Of a stretch of DNA of 64,000 nt, positions 23,315 to 40,365 are shown one piece after another. The stretch is taken from NCBI GenBank assembly GCA_964019155.1, contig OZ025241.1, positions 11,839,628 to 11,903,627 of the forward strand. The letters run 5' to 3'. The notes below the pieces were generated by a model. It worked only from the letters and a program-made list of their open reading frames with translations. It ran no database searches and was not told the origin of the DNA. Positions within the stretch are counted from its first letter, which is position 1, and every line of letters starts with the position of its first letter. The translations under genes were made by a program, and so were the position numbers. This stretch comes from Osedax fenrisi (Eukaryota > Annelida > Polychaeta > Sabellida > Siboglinidae).

Positions 23315-26239
23315 ATGGATTTTGATAAATGTATTAATATTGACACTACTACAAACTGCAGATATTTTAATAAAATCGATTTCAATAGAAATACTATTTC
23401 AATTTTTTTTTTTTGATAATTCAAATTCGTTTTCTATTATCCATATAAATGCACGTAGTTTTGTTCATAATCATGAACAAATTGAAAATTATCTTTATGA
23501 ATTGACATTTAAATTTAATTTTATCATTATTAGTGAATCATGGATGAAACAATCTGATATTGGAAATTTTGAATTATCTAATTATAATTCATTTCATACT
23601 ATACGCACAAATAAAAGGGGTGGAGGAGTTTCCATTTTTATTAAAAATTCACTTAAATCTGAAGTTGTAAACTACCTAAGCAAATAAATAGAATTTTTTT
23701 TAGATATTTTAACTTTACAAATTTTGACTAATGATAATAAAAAAATATTAATAAGTGGTATATATAATTCACCTACTTCCAGTATTACTAATTTTACAAA
23801 CTTTATAAATAATTTTTCTAGACTATTGACTAATGATATTTTTTTATGCGGAGATTTTAACATTGATATTTCACGGACTAATGATAATAATATTTTATAT
23901 TGTATAGACATATGAATTCTTTAGGCCTATTTCAACTTATTGACAAACCAACTAGGATTGGTGATTATTCCAATACAATTATTGATAACATATTCACAAA
24001 TTGTAAATCGTCACCAGAAATCGTTGGTTTATTTATTACTGATATAAGTGATCATCTACCTATTTTTTCAATTTATAATAATTATTTTACATATAATTTA
24101 ATACTTACTAAACAAAAGTATATAACATTTAGATCATTAAATTGTTCTAATATTAATTATTTAAAAAAATCATTATTTGATTACGATTGGAAACATATAT
24201 ATGATGACAATGACCCGAATAGTGCGTTTGAATCTTTTTGTAAAATATACACTGATTTATATATTAAACATTGTCCTTTAATAAAGAAAAAAACTTCAGA
24301 TTTTTATAATAAGCCCTGGATATCTGACAATTTAAAAAAATGTATTGCTAAAAAAAATAAATTTTATAAATGTTTACTTAAAAATAATAATGCTTTTAAT
24401 AAACAAAGATATATATCTTATAAAAATATATTAATATCTTTAATCAGACTATCTAAAAAATTATATTTAGAAACAAAAATTGACAATGAAAAGAATATTA
24501 AAAAAAAATGGAGGTCTATAAATGAAATTCTGAATCCTAATTCTAAAAATAAAATTAAGTGTCCTTTCAGTAATATTACCAAAGAAGATGATCTAAAAAC
24601 CGCGACGATGTTTAATAATCATTTTTGCACTCTAGGTAAATCATTATTAGATCAAATTCCTAAAACTAATAAATATACATTTCCTTCAGAATTAGTAAAT
24701 AACAATAATTTTTATTTTTACCCTATTTCAATTACTGAAATTGTTAAAGTTGTGGAAAATTGCACTATGAAAACTTCCAAAGACTTATATGAAATTGACA
24801 TAAACTTAATAAAAAATACAATAGATGAAATTAAATATATATTACAACACCTTTTTAATATTTCAATTTCGCAGGGTATTTTCCCAAACATACTTAAAAA
24901 AAGTTAAGTTATTGTTTTGTTCAAAAAAGGAGATAAAAGGTTACCACTATAGACCAATTTCTCTATTATCTCAATTTTCCAAAATATTTGAAAAAATAAT
25001 TAAAAATCGAATGAATGAATTCATGAATAATTTTTCTAAGATTAATGAATCTCAATTTGGATTTAGGCAAAATAGTAGTACAAATGATGCTTTAAATTAC
25101 CTTATGGAAAACATAACTAATAATTTAGAAAGTAAATTATTATCAGCTATTTTGTCAATTGATCTATGTAAAGCCTTTGATACAATAGATCATGAATTAC
25201 TAATACTTAAAATGGAAAATTATAGTTTTAGACTTGTTGCAAAAGATTTTTTTACTAGTTATCTTGAAAATAGAATGCAATGTGTCATTTACAATGATAT
25301 TAAGTCTGATTCTAGTAATATTAATATTGGTGTTCCTCAAGGTTCTGTTTTGGGTCCTTTACTTTTTAATATATTTTTAAATGATTTACATATTATTTTT
25401 ATTTCTTCTATTCCTATATTATTTGCTGACGATACTAATTTAATTTTTAAAGATAAAGATGCTAATACTCTTAAATTAACTATGAATAATGAACTTAAGA
25501 AATTAAATATATGGTTATCTGAAAATAAACTAACTATTAACATAGATAAATCATCTTACATGATAAGTTTAATGATAACAAATATATAAATAATTTTGTT
25601 TTACATATAAATGGTAATATAATCAATAGGGTACGGTATTATAAATTTTTAGGAATCACTATAGATGAGAAATTAAACTGGAAAAAACATATAAATAATA
25701 TAGCTAATAAGCTTTCTAAAGTTGTATCTATTATACATAAATTAAAATATTCTCTTACTATAAAATCATTAAAACTCATTTATAATACATTTTTTCTACC
25801 TCATCTAAATTATTGTAATACTGTATGGTCTACTACATATATATATAATCTAAATAGATTAATTATTATACAAAATAAAGCCATCAGAGCTATTTTCAAT
25901 ATTTCAAATAGATGTAATATAGATAAATATTATAAAATATTGAATATCTTGAAATTTACTGATATTGTAAAATTAAATACTCTAAAATTTATGTTTAGGA
26001 TTTTTAATAATTTTACACCAATCATTATCAAAAATATGTTCTCTATTAATCAATGTATATATAGTCAGAGAAAAATTTTTAAATTTGTTATTCCTTCTTT
26101 CCGTCTTAATATAAATTTTTTTTGCATAACTCACAATGGTCCATTTTTATGGAATCTTCTTGAAAACAGATTTAAATTATTATATAATATAAATACGTTT
26201 ACTCGAAGTTTAAAATATAATTATATTTCGATGTATTAA
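23315..26239 (+). pseudogene. LINE A ORF2: endonuclease and reverse transcriptase (copy 2)
   Basis: It has the same domains and the same breaks as 11110-14034, including the 12-T run frameshift and both internal TAA codons. Two residues differ: Ile in YRPISLL (Phe in copy 1) and Val in MQCVIYND (Asp in copy 1). Both copy 2 residues agree with related LINE proteins, so copy 2 keeps the older state at these sites. The FADD active site is intact, but the frame is not. Confidence 0.9.
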
Positions 26240-27032
26240 ATGCTTTAACTGATTTTATTCTTTATTTTATATTATATCTTACATATCTTACATATCTTAT
26301 ATATCTTACATATCTTTTATACATATTTTCCAACTATTTATTTTTTAAAAACTATTTTTTAGTTAATTTTATATACTTAATTTTATTTATTATATTTTAT
26401 TTAATTTAATTTATATTCAAACATGATGAAGTAATTACTCGGGAATGGAATTTTTTTATTTTTTATTAATTTTTTAATTTTTGTTTTTAATGTACATATT
26501 TGATATATATGAGCTTTTATTATATAATATAAATATCCAAATTGCAATTTTTTTCTGTAGATTTTTTCTGTAATTTATTATATTTTTACATTTAATTATT
26601 TTTGTTAATATGTATTCATCAGTATCTTCATTTAAATTATATAGTGATAATAGAGACTTCTTTCATTTTCTATATTTATATTTGTATATGTATATTTTTG
26701 TTTATGTAGGTATGTTTGTATGGGTGAACCTATATGTATGTATATGTATTTGTGTGTGTGCATTTGTATATGCGTGTATTAATGTACGTATGTATGTATA
26801 TGTGTATATATATATGTATATGTATATTCATATATATTTTATGGAAATAATATATTGATATGACAATATCGTTGTTTTATTAAATAACTCATTATTTATT
26901 TATATAATTTTATCAAATAAGATTGCATCCTTTTAGTTATTTTTTTTTAGTTTTGTAAAAATTTATCAAATTGCCTATTATTTTTTATCATATATATTTG
27001 TATAATTATTTTCCATTCTCGAATAATTAACA

Positions 27033-27069
27033 GGGTAGAACTAGATAAGCCTTGCTTTTTTTTCTACCC
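27033..27069 (+). other. LINE A 3'-terminal stem-loop (copy 2)
   Basis: Identical to the hairpin at 14828-14864. Confidence 0.65.
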
Positions 27070-27133
27070 AGTAGTTCGCTACATCTTCTGAGTTATATAT
27101 ATATATATATATTTTACAATATGCAATTTTACT

Positions 27134-27936
27134 ATGTTTGCTGATGGAACTACTTTATATTTTGATGATTGTAATCAAGTATTTCTAGATACACTAATAC
27201 AAAAGGAATTATTAAATATAAATAAATTGTTTATTTCAAATAGACTTACTATAACTATTAATAAAACATGTTATATGTTATTCAATAATAAATTATCTAT
27301 TATTAATATCTCAATAAATAATATAAATTTAACAAGAGTTAAATCTACAGAATTGTTAGGTATAATAAATGACGAGAATTTAGATTTGAAACTTTGATTC
27401 GAAAACTTGATTCGAAACTTTCATTTGAAACACATATTATATCTAAAAAATAAATTAAAAAAAATAATTCGTATAACTAATATTTCTAAATTTGTAAATC
27501 AAAAGGCCTTGCTACATGCATATAATTCAATTTGTTTAACACATATTAATTATTGTATAATATTATGGGGTAATACTTATAAGACTAACACATTATGCAT
27601 CAATATTTTACAAAAATAAATGAAATTATTCATATTATACATAATAAACCTTATCTTTATCATACTAAGGATTTATTTAAATTCAACAATATATTACCTT
27701 TCAATGACTTGGTAAAATATAATACTTGTGAATTCATGTTTAAAGTATATAATAATGTTGACCGTAAAATAATAATAAATCATTTTAGTAAAAAATCTAT
27801 TATTTTTCCAATTCGTGACATAAATAACTTTAATATTCCTTCATCAAAATTAAATATATGTTCACATTGCCTTATAATTATTGATCCCTATTTATGGAAT
27901 TCACTATGTAATTATTTAAAAAAAATTCACATTTAA
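27134..27936 (+). pseudogene. LINE B ORF2 C-terminal remnant (copy 2)
   Basis: Same three frame pieces and same FADG active-site loss as 14929-15731. The shared lesions predate the duplication. Confidence 0.85.
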
Positions 27937-28676
27937 ATAAATTCAAAAAAAAATTAAAATAATCTCTTGTATTAAATATTGATTAAAATAATTTATAATT
28001 TTATTTTTTCTGACTTAAATAAAATGAGTTTTATTGTTTTTACTTTTATTACTTTATGACATAATATAAAATTACAAAAACATATATTATTAATTATAAA
28101 TTATCAGTATTAAAAAAAAATTATTTAATTAAAAATAAAAAATTAAATTATCTTTTATCCGATTGATTAAAATAATTTCAAATTTTATTTTTTCCGACTT
28201 AAATAAAATTGGTTTTATTATTTTCACATTTATTACTTTCTGACATGATATAAAATTACAAAAATATAAATATAAATTAATATTATTAAATATAACATAT
28301 CAGTATTAAAAAATGTTCAGTATTATAATATGTTTCATTTATATTATATCATTTTACATATTTTATCTAATGTATTTGTTTCTTTTTTCTCTTAGTTCTT
28401 TTAGTTTCTTTTATATTTAAATATTCGCTTTCTCCTGTCTAGGTTCTCTATATTTTATTTTATTTTATGATTTTTCATTCTTGATGTATTTCTTCGATTT
28501 TAATTTTATTATTTTATCATTTATTTATTTTATTACATGATGATTAAATTTAGGTACATGATAAGTTTCATTTTATTTTTTTTATCATATATGTGTAAAC
28601 AGGAAGTTATATTATTATAACATTATTATTTATTTATTATTGTTATCTATAATGAAACTTATCATTATAATAAAAT

Positions 28677-28716
28677 GGTAATTGTCTCGATAAGCAACAC
28701 TGCTTCTATGATTACC
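28677..28716 (+). other. LINE B 3'-terminal stem-loop (copy 2)
   Basis: Identical to 16472-16511. Confidence 0.65.
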
Positions 28717-28766
28717 CTGGCATTGCCTAAATCTGATAATAATAATAATAATAATAATAATAATAT

Positions 28767-31562
<2,796 letters not shown>

Positions 31563-31734
31563 CCCAGCAAACAGTAAGAGCAGCATAATAGCAGCATAAC
31601 AGCAAATGCTAGAGCCTCAAATGTTTACATTGTGCTATTATGCTGCTATTAAATGTCTATTATGCTGATATTAATTTGTAATGATATTATGCTGCTGTTA
31701 TGTTGCTGTTATGCTGCTCTTACTATTTGCTGGG
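31563..31734. mobile_element. 172-bp inverted-repeat element, CCCAGCAAAC termini (copy 2)
   Basis: Duplicate of 19322-19493. At 31580 it has G, which matches the opposite arm, where copy 1 has T at 19339. The copy 2 arms therefore have three mismatches instead of four. Confidence 0.75.
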
Positions 31735-31999
31735 AATAGTTATATATATAATTATGTATTTATATATTTATTGACGCTTTTAGTAGCTTATTGTATTTAT
31801 TAATTATTTCCATATAGATTTATTTATTTAAAATATACTAAAATATATTTAAATACATATATGCTAATTTATAGCTTTATTAATATATATATATCTACAA
31901 ATATTATATATGATAAATTAATAATTGATATATTTATATAATAAATAATTAATTCATAATTAAATTACAGGTATACTTAGATGAAGGTTAGTAATATAT

Positions 32000-32052
<53 letters not shown>
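31735..32052. other. AT-rich DNA and the right joint array
   Basis: Matches 19494-19828 up to the (TA)n array, beyond which the sequence is single-copy. Confidence 0.85.
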
Positions 32053-32057
<5 letters not shown>

Positions 32058-32321
32058 CATAGGTCGGTACTACGTTGCGTTAAGCTCACGATAGTTTTGT
32101 GTAATCAACAATACTGTTTAAATTCACGGTGTATTGTTGGATTTCTCGATAGGTAATACTACTTAGTACACATTGTTCTGAACGAAATACATATTTAGTG
32201 TAAAGTTAATATTTAAGTGAAATCAAAATATCGCGGACGTCGTTGGATGGATGTCGTAACAAAGTTCGCGTATAAGAACATATCTACACTTACGCCCCAA
32301 AAATGTATAGTTGTCCACACA
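32053..32321. repeat. Possible LTR-like insertion, 269 bp
   Basis: A block distinctly less AT-rich than its surroundings. It opens TGTTGCATAGG directly after (TA)n and closes CCACACA directly before TATA. The TG...CA ends flanked by TATA on both sides resemble the solo LTR at 45245. There is no second copy in the window and no coding signal, and TG...CA also fits the opposite strand. It could equally be single-copy DNA. Confidence 0.3.
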
Positions 32322-33307
<986 letters not shown>

Positions 33308-33341
33308 GGTCTACAAAAAAAGTATTAATAATTCCTGTTAG

Positions 33342-33381
<40 letters not shown>

Positions 33382-33404
33382 TACTTTATACTAATTTGTA
33401 GACC
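33308..33404. repeat. Short inverted-repeat element with a (TA)n centre
   Basis: GGTCTACAAA (33308-33317) is the exact reverse complement of 33395-33404, and similarity continues a few bases inward. The middle is (TA)n. TCTACAAA recurs at 33408-33415, making a second 8-bp hairpin with the right arm. This may be a tiny MITE or a decayed one. Confidence 0.45.
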
Positions 33405-33757
33405 GATTCTACAAAGATAAGAAATACAGATAGTTAGTATATTATATAAACCTATACATTATTTATAATATTACATGTTAATTTTTCCGGGTATATAATG
33501 AGTAATATATCATTCCATTGATGTGATAAATATAGAGTGTGTACATGAGTAAATATGTTAATAAATTAATTTTAGTAAAGACCACATATATTATATAAAA
33601 TAACTATATATTATAACTAATTATTATAATTTATAAAAACTTATATTCATAAAAATGTAAATTCGTAAACCTATATAATATACTCCTACATACATAATGT
33701 ATATACATTTATAGTATAATATTTTATATGATTAATTAAATTAACTTATTTTGATAT

Positions 33758-33815
<58 letters not shown>

Positions 33816-33817
33816 TT
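33405..33817. other. AT-rich DNA ending in (TA)n
   Basis: No gene. (TA)n at about 33764-33811 abuts the SINE tail. Confidence 0.75.
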
Positions 33818-34090
33818 ATTTTTATATGGTGGATTGCTTTATTTCCACCCAGGAACTTAGATTAAGTTTTCACTTATAACCTTAATTGGCTAACTCTAAT
33901 ATAACTTCGAGGCGGTTCTCATGTTATGAATCCATGGTTTTAACGATGGCCGATAATTTATATATATATTCAATTATATAATATCACTAATTAATATTGT
34001 AATGGGCGGAACGAGGCCTGTACCCGCATCCTACTGTTTGTTTATATGACACCTTAGTCATCTGATATACACAGGCAGTTTTTAATATAT
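33818..34090 (-). mobile_element. tRNA-derived SINE, second copy
   Basis: Collinear with 4499-4760: tail next to (TA)n, then AGGAACTTAGAT, the ATGAATCCATGGTTTTAACG block and AATTATATAATATCACT. On the minus strand a tRNA-like head reads CAGATGACTAAGGTGTC, then a B box decayed to GGGTACAGGCC, then CTCGTTCCGCCC. The order fits D arm, T arm and acceptor stem of a tRNA, which supports a SINE. Confidence 0.6.
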
Positions 34091-34440
34091 ATTAGATATA
34101 TTATACATAACTTATTTATGATGATATTACGTCGGAAATAAAATTTGAATACTCCATGCATAGCCTTAAATTAAGATAAAACATATTATTAAATTGATTT
34201 ATTATATTAGAAATTACATACAATATAAAGTTATATAGCCGTATAATATATAAAGTTAATTATAAATGTAATTAATATAAATGAAATGCGATTATTAAAG
34301 TTAAGATTCGAAAATATATATTTATAACAACAAATAACATATTGTTATCATTAGTTTTAATTGTGGTTTACATATTATTTGCATATCAATGTTAAATCAA
34401 TAGATTATATTAGATACATCTACTCTAGTTATTACAATAA
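34091..34440. other. AT-rich noncoding DNA
   Basis: Nothing recognised. Confidence 0.6.
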
Positions 34441-34454
34441 ATAACACATGTTTA

Positions 34455-35955
34455 CTATTAAATTCAATTCAATTTTATTGCGAATAATTTAATATAAGAT
34501 AATATAAGATTACAAAAAAACATACAAATAAATTAATCGCAAAACGTAAATAAATAATTATATATAATAAATATAATACATGCATTGTATTTTATTGATA
34601 AGATAAGGTTTACATGGGCCGGGATATAATTAAATAAATTTTAATATAATAATTATGGAATATATATTATTTAAAAAAATAATAATAATTTATAATATTA
34701 ATATAAATAATTATAAATACTTAAAATATATAATATTACTTAATTATCATTTTGATTTTATTTTTAAATGCAGTTAAAGATTTAACTTGATGGTCGAATC
34801 ATCAAGAAGATTCCATTGTTTTGCAACTCTATTATTCAATAAATGTCGGCGTACATCTAAGCGTGAATTATCGATTATTATATATTGTGAGTTGCCACGT
34901 GTAGAAGAATTAGTTTTAATATTAAGAATAGATGAATAATCAATATCAACTAATCCATTACTTAATTTATATATCATTATAATATTAAATCGTTTCCTTC
35001 GTATTTCTAGTGATTCAAATTTAAGATTGTTCAGCCTATTTTCGTAGTTTTCATAAGGTTATTACAACGGTAATAAAGGTGACGAGTACAATATTTATGA
35101 CCTTTATAGATTTTCGATTTGAGTCCAATATAAAATCTAGCTTCAATTCCAGGATTCCATATGGTTGTCGAGAATTCAACGTATGGTCTTGCGTAAGTAA
35201 TATAAGCATTAATAATTGCTATTTTATTATTTGTAATAAAGCAACGAAATATACGATTATTTACATTATATGCACCAGTACAACACATACTAATATGATT
35301 TTTAAAATAGAGAGATTTATTAAAATTAATCCTAGATCTTGATATAATATGCAATTTAATATTGTATTATTATTAATAGTAAAGTTAGGAACTAATGCTT
35401 GGCCTAAAGTAAGACAAGCTGTTTTATGCGCTGCATTTTCCAGTTGCCATGTAATAGATACATTATAAAATTGATTAATAACTCTTTGAAGTTTGATTCT
35501 ATCATTTATATTATTGGAAATTAGTCTAAGTTTGGTATCATCGGTAAAGAGATAAATATTAATATCAGTACTAATTGAATAAACTAGATTATTAATTAAA
35601 AAAAAAAAGTAATGGTCCAATAACTGAACCTTGAGGTACACCAAATATAATTTTAACGGAATCAGATTTTATATTATTAATTGTTACTTGTTGCGATCTA
35701 TTAAATAAAACTTTTAATCCAAGATAAAATATTTCAAGAAATACCGATATTACATAGTTTAACTAATAATTTTGTATACGAAACTTTATCAAATGCCTTT
35801 GCATAATCAAGATAAATAATGTCAATAAATGTATGTTCATCAATAGCAGATATCCATTGGGAATAACATTTGAGTAATTGAATTTCAATAGATTTACCAT
35901 AACGAAATCCGAATTGAGAATCTGAAAGAAGAGATTTTTTTTTTAAATATAAAAT
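34455..35955 (-). mobile_element. Decayed CR1/Rex/Jockey-type LINE, RT part, minus strand
   Basis: Read on the minus strand from 35955: QFGFRYGKSIEIQLL, DIIYLDYAKAFDKVSY, a GVPQGSVIGPL-type segment near 35620-35645, LFTDDTKLRLISN (active site with Thr in place of Ala in ADD), ARPYVEFSTTIWNP, RTRHLYYR, and a C-terminal RRHLLNNRVAKQWNLL ending near 34774. Three open pieces (35644-35261, 35354-35031, 34977-34774) lie in different frames. The 3' end near 34460 is AATAAAATTGAATTGAAT, a short pentamer tail of the kind CR1-like LINEs carry. It is dead and 5'-truncated. Confidence 0.8.
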
Positions 35956-36310
35956 TAATTATTTTATTATTAAGTATTATTAATTTTAGATGAAACATAT
36001 ACATATGCAGATATACTAATACAGAAGCATTTGTATATTGTATATGTATTATAGAAATACATATTTTCCATGGTTTAATATTTTATTTATTTTATTTTTT
36101 AAATTTTTTTTAAATATATTTTTAATGAAAATAAATGGTTATAAAATAAATATGATCACTAGTATTTAATATAACAATTTGTATTATATAAGTATATTAT
36201 AAATAGGTATATATATTTATTTAATAAATTAAATTTAAACAGATACATTCTGGAATACTTTACATTGTTAATATACTATAATATTAAATAAATATATACT
36301 CATACACATG

Positions 36311-36355
<45 letters not shown>

Positions 36356-36779
36356 CTAGTAACAAGTCACATTATGAGTCGCCGTATGGAACATGATATA
36401 CCGTTACACACAACACATTACCACTATAACTATCTCTAGTCAGGAACGAGTAGAGATACTAGTCCATTCATAGATGAGGAAGTGTTTGCTAATGTTCATA
36501 TCTAGACACATGATCACACCAACTAAATGTTATACTTTTTACTTTCTTTATAAAACATTCATATGAATAAATTATAAATATCATTTAATCATGGTTATAT
36601 TCAGTTGTCTTTCATTATCTGTAGGTGATGTTGAATATTACTCTGTATACTTTTTATTTAAAAGCATTCAATCGTTTCTTAGATTATTCGAGTAGAGTCC
36701 ATATTTAGCATACGCATGAAAATGTAGATATAATTATAATTATAAGGAATTGTATATGTTAAATTTAATGGTGATTTAA
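35956..36779. other. AT-rich DNA with (TA)n at about 36315-36350
   Basis: The part at 36350-36530 is less AT-rich and has short inverted motifs (ATCTCT...AGAGAT near 36445-36470). I do not recognise it. Confidence 0.5.
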
Positions 36780-37832
36780 TTCTGATTATAGAAGAATAAG
36801 AAGAACTTTTATTTAGAAATCGTTTAAACAATTAAGTTAACAATAATGTATAATGAAATAATAAGAAAGTTATAGTGTAAATAAATATGTTTTTAAATCC
36901 TTTTTGAACTTTTCTGAGTTTCTTTCAGCACGGAGTGTTGCAGGTAGTGAGTTCCAGGCTATCGGTGCATGTGACGAGAAGGCACGTGAATGGGCAGCAG
37001 TAGAATGTATTGTCGATCTAGGTCGTATACGATTAACATGACACGGCCTGAAACTTCTTGTCTGGTCGATTCTCTCTATTAATTCATATAAATATGATGG
37101 CGTTTCAAAGTGGAGTGCATTATGAGTCATAATACATATTTTATAGATGCTTCTTTCTTTTATGGGTAGCCAGTGTAATTCCTTCATTAATTGTGTGATG
37201 CTGATATGGTTATTTTCTTCTCGATGAGGTAGCTTGTAAATTATACGTACAGTTATCGTTGAAGGGAGGTAAGTTCAGCCAATGTGATAGCTGGTAAACC
37301 TATAAGCAGCACATTACAATAATCAAAAACTCCTATTACTAAACTAGTCACTAACATTTTGCAAGTAAAGAAATTTAAAGATTTTCTGATTTTTTTAATT
37401 CTGTACAGTTGAAAGTTTACTGAACGAATTTTTTCTGATATAAAAGATTTCATGTCGTGGTTAGAATTCAAAAGTACACCCACATTCTTTATCGTTTGTG
37501 ATGATGATAATAAACACTTGTCAAATGAAAAAGTGAACGATGTTGAAAAGTGTTTAGAAGTGTGATTGACGTACATTACTTCAGTTTTTAAAAGGTTCAG
37601 TTGTAATGAGTTTTCGTGAAATCAGATAGAGAGTTCACGTAGACAGTTCTGCTAACGGATGTGGGAAGATGAGTCATTTTCATTATCAGCATCAGTAAAA
37701 ATGTGGATGTCATCGGCGTATGAATGAAATTTAATCAATGGATGGTTGGCGAAGATTTTGAAAACAGGTGATAAGTATATCGAAAAAAGTAGTGGTCCTA
37801 GTACTGATCCTTGTGGTACTCCGTGAGTCATC
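36780..37832 (-). mobile_element. L2-type LINE 3' half, minus strand
   Basis: The minus strand starts abruptly at THGVPQGSVLGPLLFSIYL (about 37832-37775), followed by FHSYADDIHIFTD with the intact YADD active site. Then come the 37576-37253 frame (VGVLLNSNHDMKSFISEKI) and the 37187-36870 frame, MKELHWLPIKERSIYKICIM through HAPIAWNSLPATLR to FKKDLKTYLF. The last block is the typical L2-type C terminus. Two or three stops or frame changes interrupt it. The 5' truncation falls within the palm. Composition is less AT-rich than the A and B LINEs, suggesting a separate and perhaps younger lineage. Confidence 0.88.
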
Positions 37833-37849
37833 TTTTAATTATGGATATT

Positions 37850-39060
37850 TCTATAGCGATTCTTATTGCTACTTCTTTTTTTGCTATTAGAATTTTAATT
37901 CCTATTAACATTAGTTAGAATTTTTATCGCTAATTATAAATCCGAGTTTTAAATAGGTATTTCTATAACGTTATCAACAATTAATAAATATTTATGTGTC
38001 TTTGAATTAATTTTCTTTACATATTTCTAAGTCAGGTGAAGGTGGAATAATGTAATTGTAAATATATTTCAGTCCACCTGCGATTTCGTGATAAGTCATC
38101 AGCGAGCGGTGTACCATATTTATATTCGATTATTTAAGTTGTCCTAGAAGTAGTGTGAGTTATAGGCTTTATTGTATTATAAGCTATTTTACTATTAACT
38201 TCCATTTTAAAATCGTTATACAATTGTCTGAATGGTGATTTGAGTCAATATTATTCTTGAGGTTTCATACTCGTTCTAACATTGTTGTATATGCTCCTTT
38301 ATATTTTGATTATATATCGCTTTTATCATTTATATTCTTCATACTTCTTTTTATATCACACTAGTCGATAATTTCATAAGTGATCTATGGTTATTCCTTG
38401 AATATATATTTTCTTAAACTGTGTTTAGCTAATATTTAAATTGTGTTGTCATTGTGAGTATAGTTATCATTAATAATGTTTTATAAATCTTTAAATGTAT
38501 AGTTTTTCTTGTAATTCTTATTCATTTAATCCTATGATCCATATTTTCTTATCCACATTTAAGCTACAGCTATTACTATGCTTGGTTGTATATTATATAA
38601 GTTGTAATGTTAAGTTGCAGAATACTATGTAATGATCGTTATTAATCACATCATCTTGAAACTTTCCGATGAGGTGTTCGAGTTAATTTGAATTTGATTT
38701 TAGTTAAACCATTATGTGAATGCTATATTGTTATACGCGATTTCTCATTGGATGTAGTGTATTTGACGGAGACTATGCTTTGTTACAAATTATAAAATTT
38801 TATTTCCTCTTTGATGTATAACTCTGGTTGATAATTGACCAATATCGTGTAACTAGTTGTGTTTACTATTTCTAACTATAGAATTCCAATTACCTTTGAT
38901 GAAGAACAATCTTTTGTAGGTTTTTTTGAAATAGAATCGTTTAGAGTGTTTTGTAGAATTCTTCTATAATTTCATTATAGTCTGATGCATATACCTGTAT
39001 AATCATAATATGTATAGGAAACCATTAATATTCTGCTCGAAATTGCTTCATAATTTAGAA
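37850..39060 (-). mobile_element. Probable RTE-type endonuclease relic, minus strand
   Basis: On the minus strand near 39010-38945 the translation IIQVYASDYNEIIEEFYKTL matches the RTE endonuclease strand I(I/Q)VYAP....EE.EEFY..L. Downstream pieces are heavily broken and only loosely resemble the same domain. The polymerase part is not recognisable, and the neighbouring L2-type fragment (36780-37832) is a different lineage. The boundaries are approximate. Confidence 0.45.
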
Positions 39061-39136
39061 TAGCAGTACAAGTATATTTCCTTACAATGAATGTGACTTC
39101 TTGAAGGTGATCACTCGATGTATCGATACATGCGAT

Positions 39137-39954
39137 CCCAGTAAACTAAAATTTGAATTTTTTTCTAAAATATTTGTAATTTATTTAAGAATATTGAAAA
39201 TTATTGAAATTATATAAATTGTATTGAAGATAAATGTTAAATTGTTTTAAATATCTACTTTCTATTATGTATTAATGATTAACGAAATAAATATAAAATA
39301 GATAAAATGTTTCTAAAATATTTTTAAATACTTTTTTTATTTATATTGATATACATATGTTATATTTAATTTATTTTCATTATTATTAATAGTTTAAAAT
39401 ACTTGAGTATAACAATACCAATTAATAAACCACTGTTTATTTTGGTCTTTATAAACTAATTTTTGATTCATTCAATGAAATAAAACATATTTATTTTATT
39501 AATTAATATATGTATTATAGTTATATATATATATATAATAATATCGTGTATTTGTATAATATTCTCCATATAATTTATGTTTATTTTGGTCTTTATAAAC
39601 TAATTTTTGATTCATTCAATGAAATAAAACATATTTATTTTATTAATTAATATATGTATTATAGTTATATATATATATAATAATATCGTGTATTTGTATA
39701 ATATTCTCCATATAATTTATTTTGATTTGCAAATGTGTTGATTGTTGACTAAATATTTATTAAATTCTGAAAATTATATGCCAAGTTAGCAAATAATTTT
39801 CGAAAAATGTACGTAAATAATTGAAATTTAATTTCAAATTTTGCGTTCACAAATGTGTTCAAAAAATGTTGGAAAAATTTTCGAAAATCATTTTCAAATT
39901 ATTTTCAAATAATTAAAATAATTTGAAAATTATTTTCAAATGTGGTTTACTGTG
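39137..39954. mobile_element. 818-bp inverted-repeat element, CCCAGTAAAC termini
   Basis: The left end reads CCCAGTAAACTAAAATTTGA. The reverse complement of the right end reads CACAGTAAACCACATTTGA. The right part is rich in ATTTTCAAAT palindromes. It contains the 144-bp tandem repeat at 39435-39720. No transposase frame is visible. The similarity of termini to 19322-19493 and 61009-61111 suggests one superfamily. Confidence 0.5.
39435..39720 (+). repeat. 144-bp tandem repeat, two units
   Basis: The unit starting GTTTATTTTGGTC at 39435 repeats at 39579, differing only by one TA unit in the internal microsatellite. It is a recent local duplication. Confidence 0.95.
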
Positions 39955-40365
39955 TAGGAAGTTTGTTTGTGGTGTATTGTATACCATATTATATTCTTAT
40001 ATATTCATTAGTTCTCCAACGTTTTTCCACCATGTTTCACATATATGGTTGAATATATGTTTCACATATATCGATGGTGTTCCAACAATATCGGTAGAGT
40101 TATATAATACGTTTGTGGAGTTTATGAACTATATTCAAAGTAAGCGCATTCTGCATTCCTATCTTCGTTAATTTTGATAAGAATTTCATTGATTTAGTTT
40201 GTGTTGAATATATTATAGTATATGTGTATTGAGTTGATAGGTGTTTATGTAGTTATTTTTTTTATATTAATTTGTATCATTGTTGATGTATTTATTAATA
40301 TTGTGTTTAATTCAGTGGCTGACTTAATATATATATATATATATATATATATACTATTACTGGAT
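39955..40365. other. AT-rich noncoding DNA
   Basis: A short direct repeat of TTTCACATATAT near 40033 and 40062, and (TA)n at 40328-40352. The 82-codon frame at 39923-40171 matches nothing I know. Confidence 0.55.

Larger units (their letters stand above)
23064..27094 (+). mobile_element. LINE family A (copy 2)
   Basis: Duplicate of 10859-14889 at an offset of 12205. It has the same 5' truncation point, 3' end and frame breaks, so it arose by segmental duplication and not by a second transposition. Confidence 0.88.
27114..28766 (+). mobile_element. LINE family B, 5'-truncated (copy 2)
   Basis: Duplicate of 14909-16561, ending in (TAA)n, with the same truncation point. Confidence 0.85.

Noticed and set aside
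35079..35342. Plus-strand 87-codon frame
   Set aside because: Antisense shadow of the minus-strand LINE at 34455-35955.
39435..39720. CRISPR-like array
   Set aside because: Only two adjacent 144-bp units with no spacers, in a eukaryotic context.
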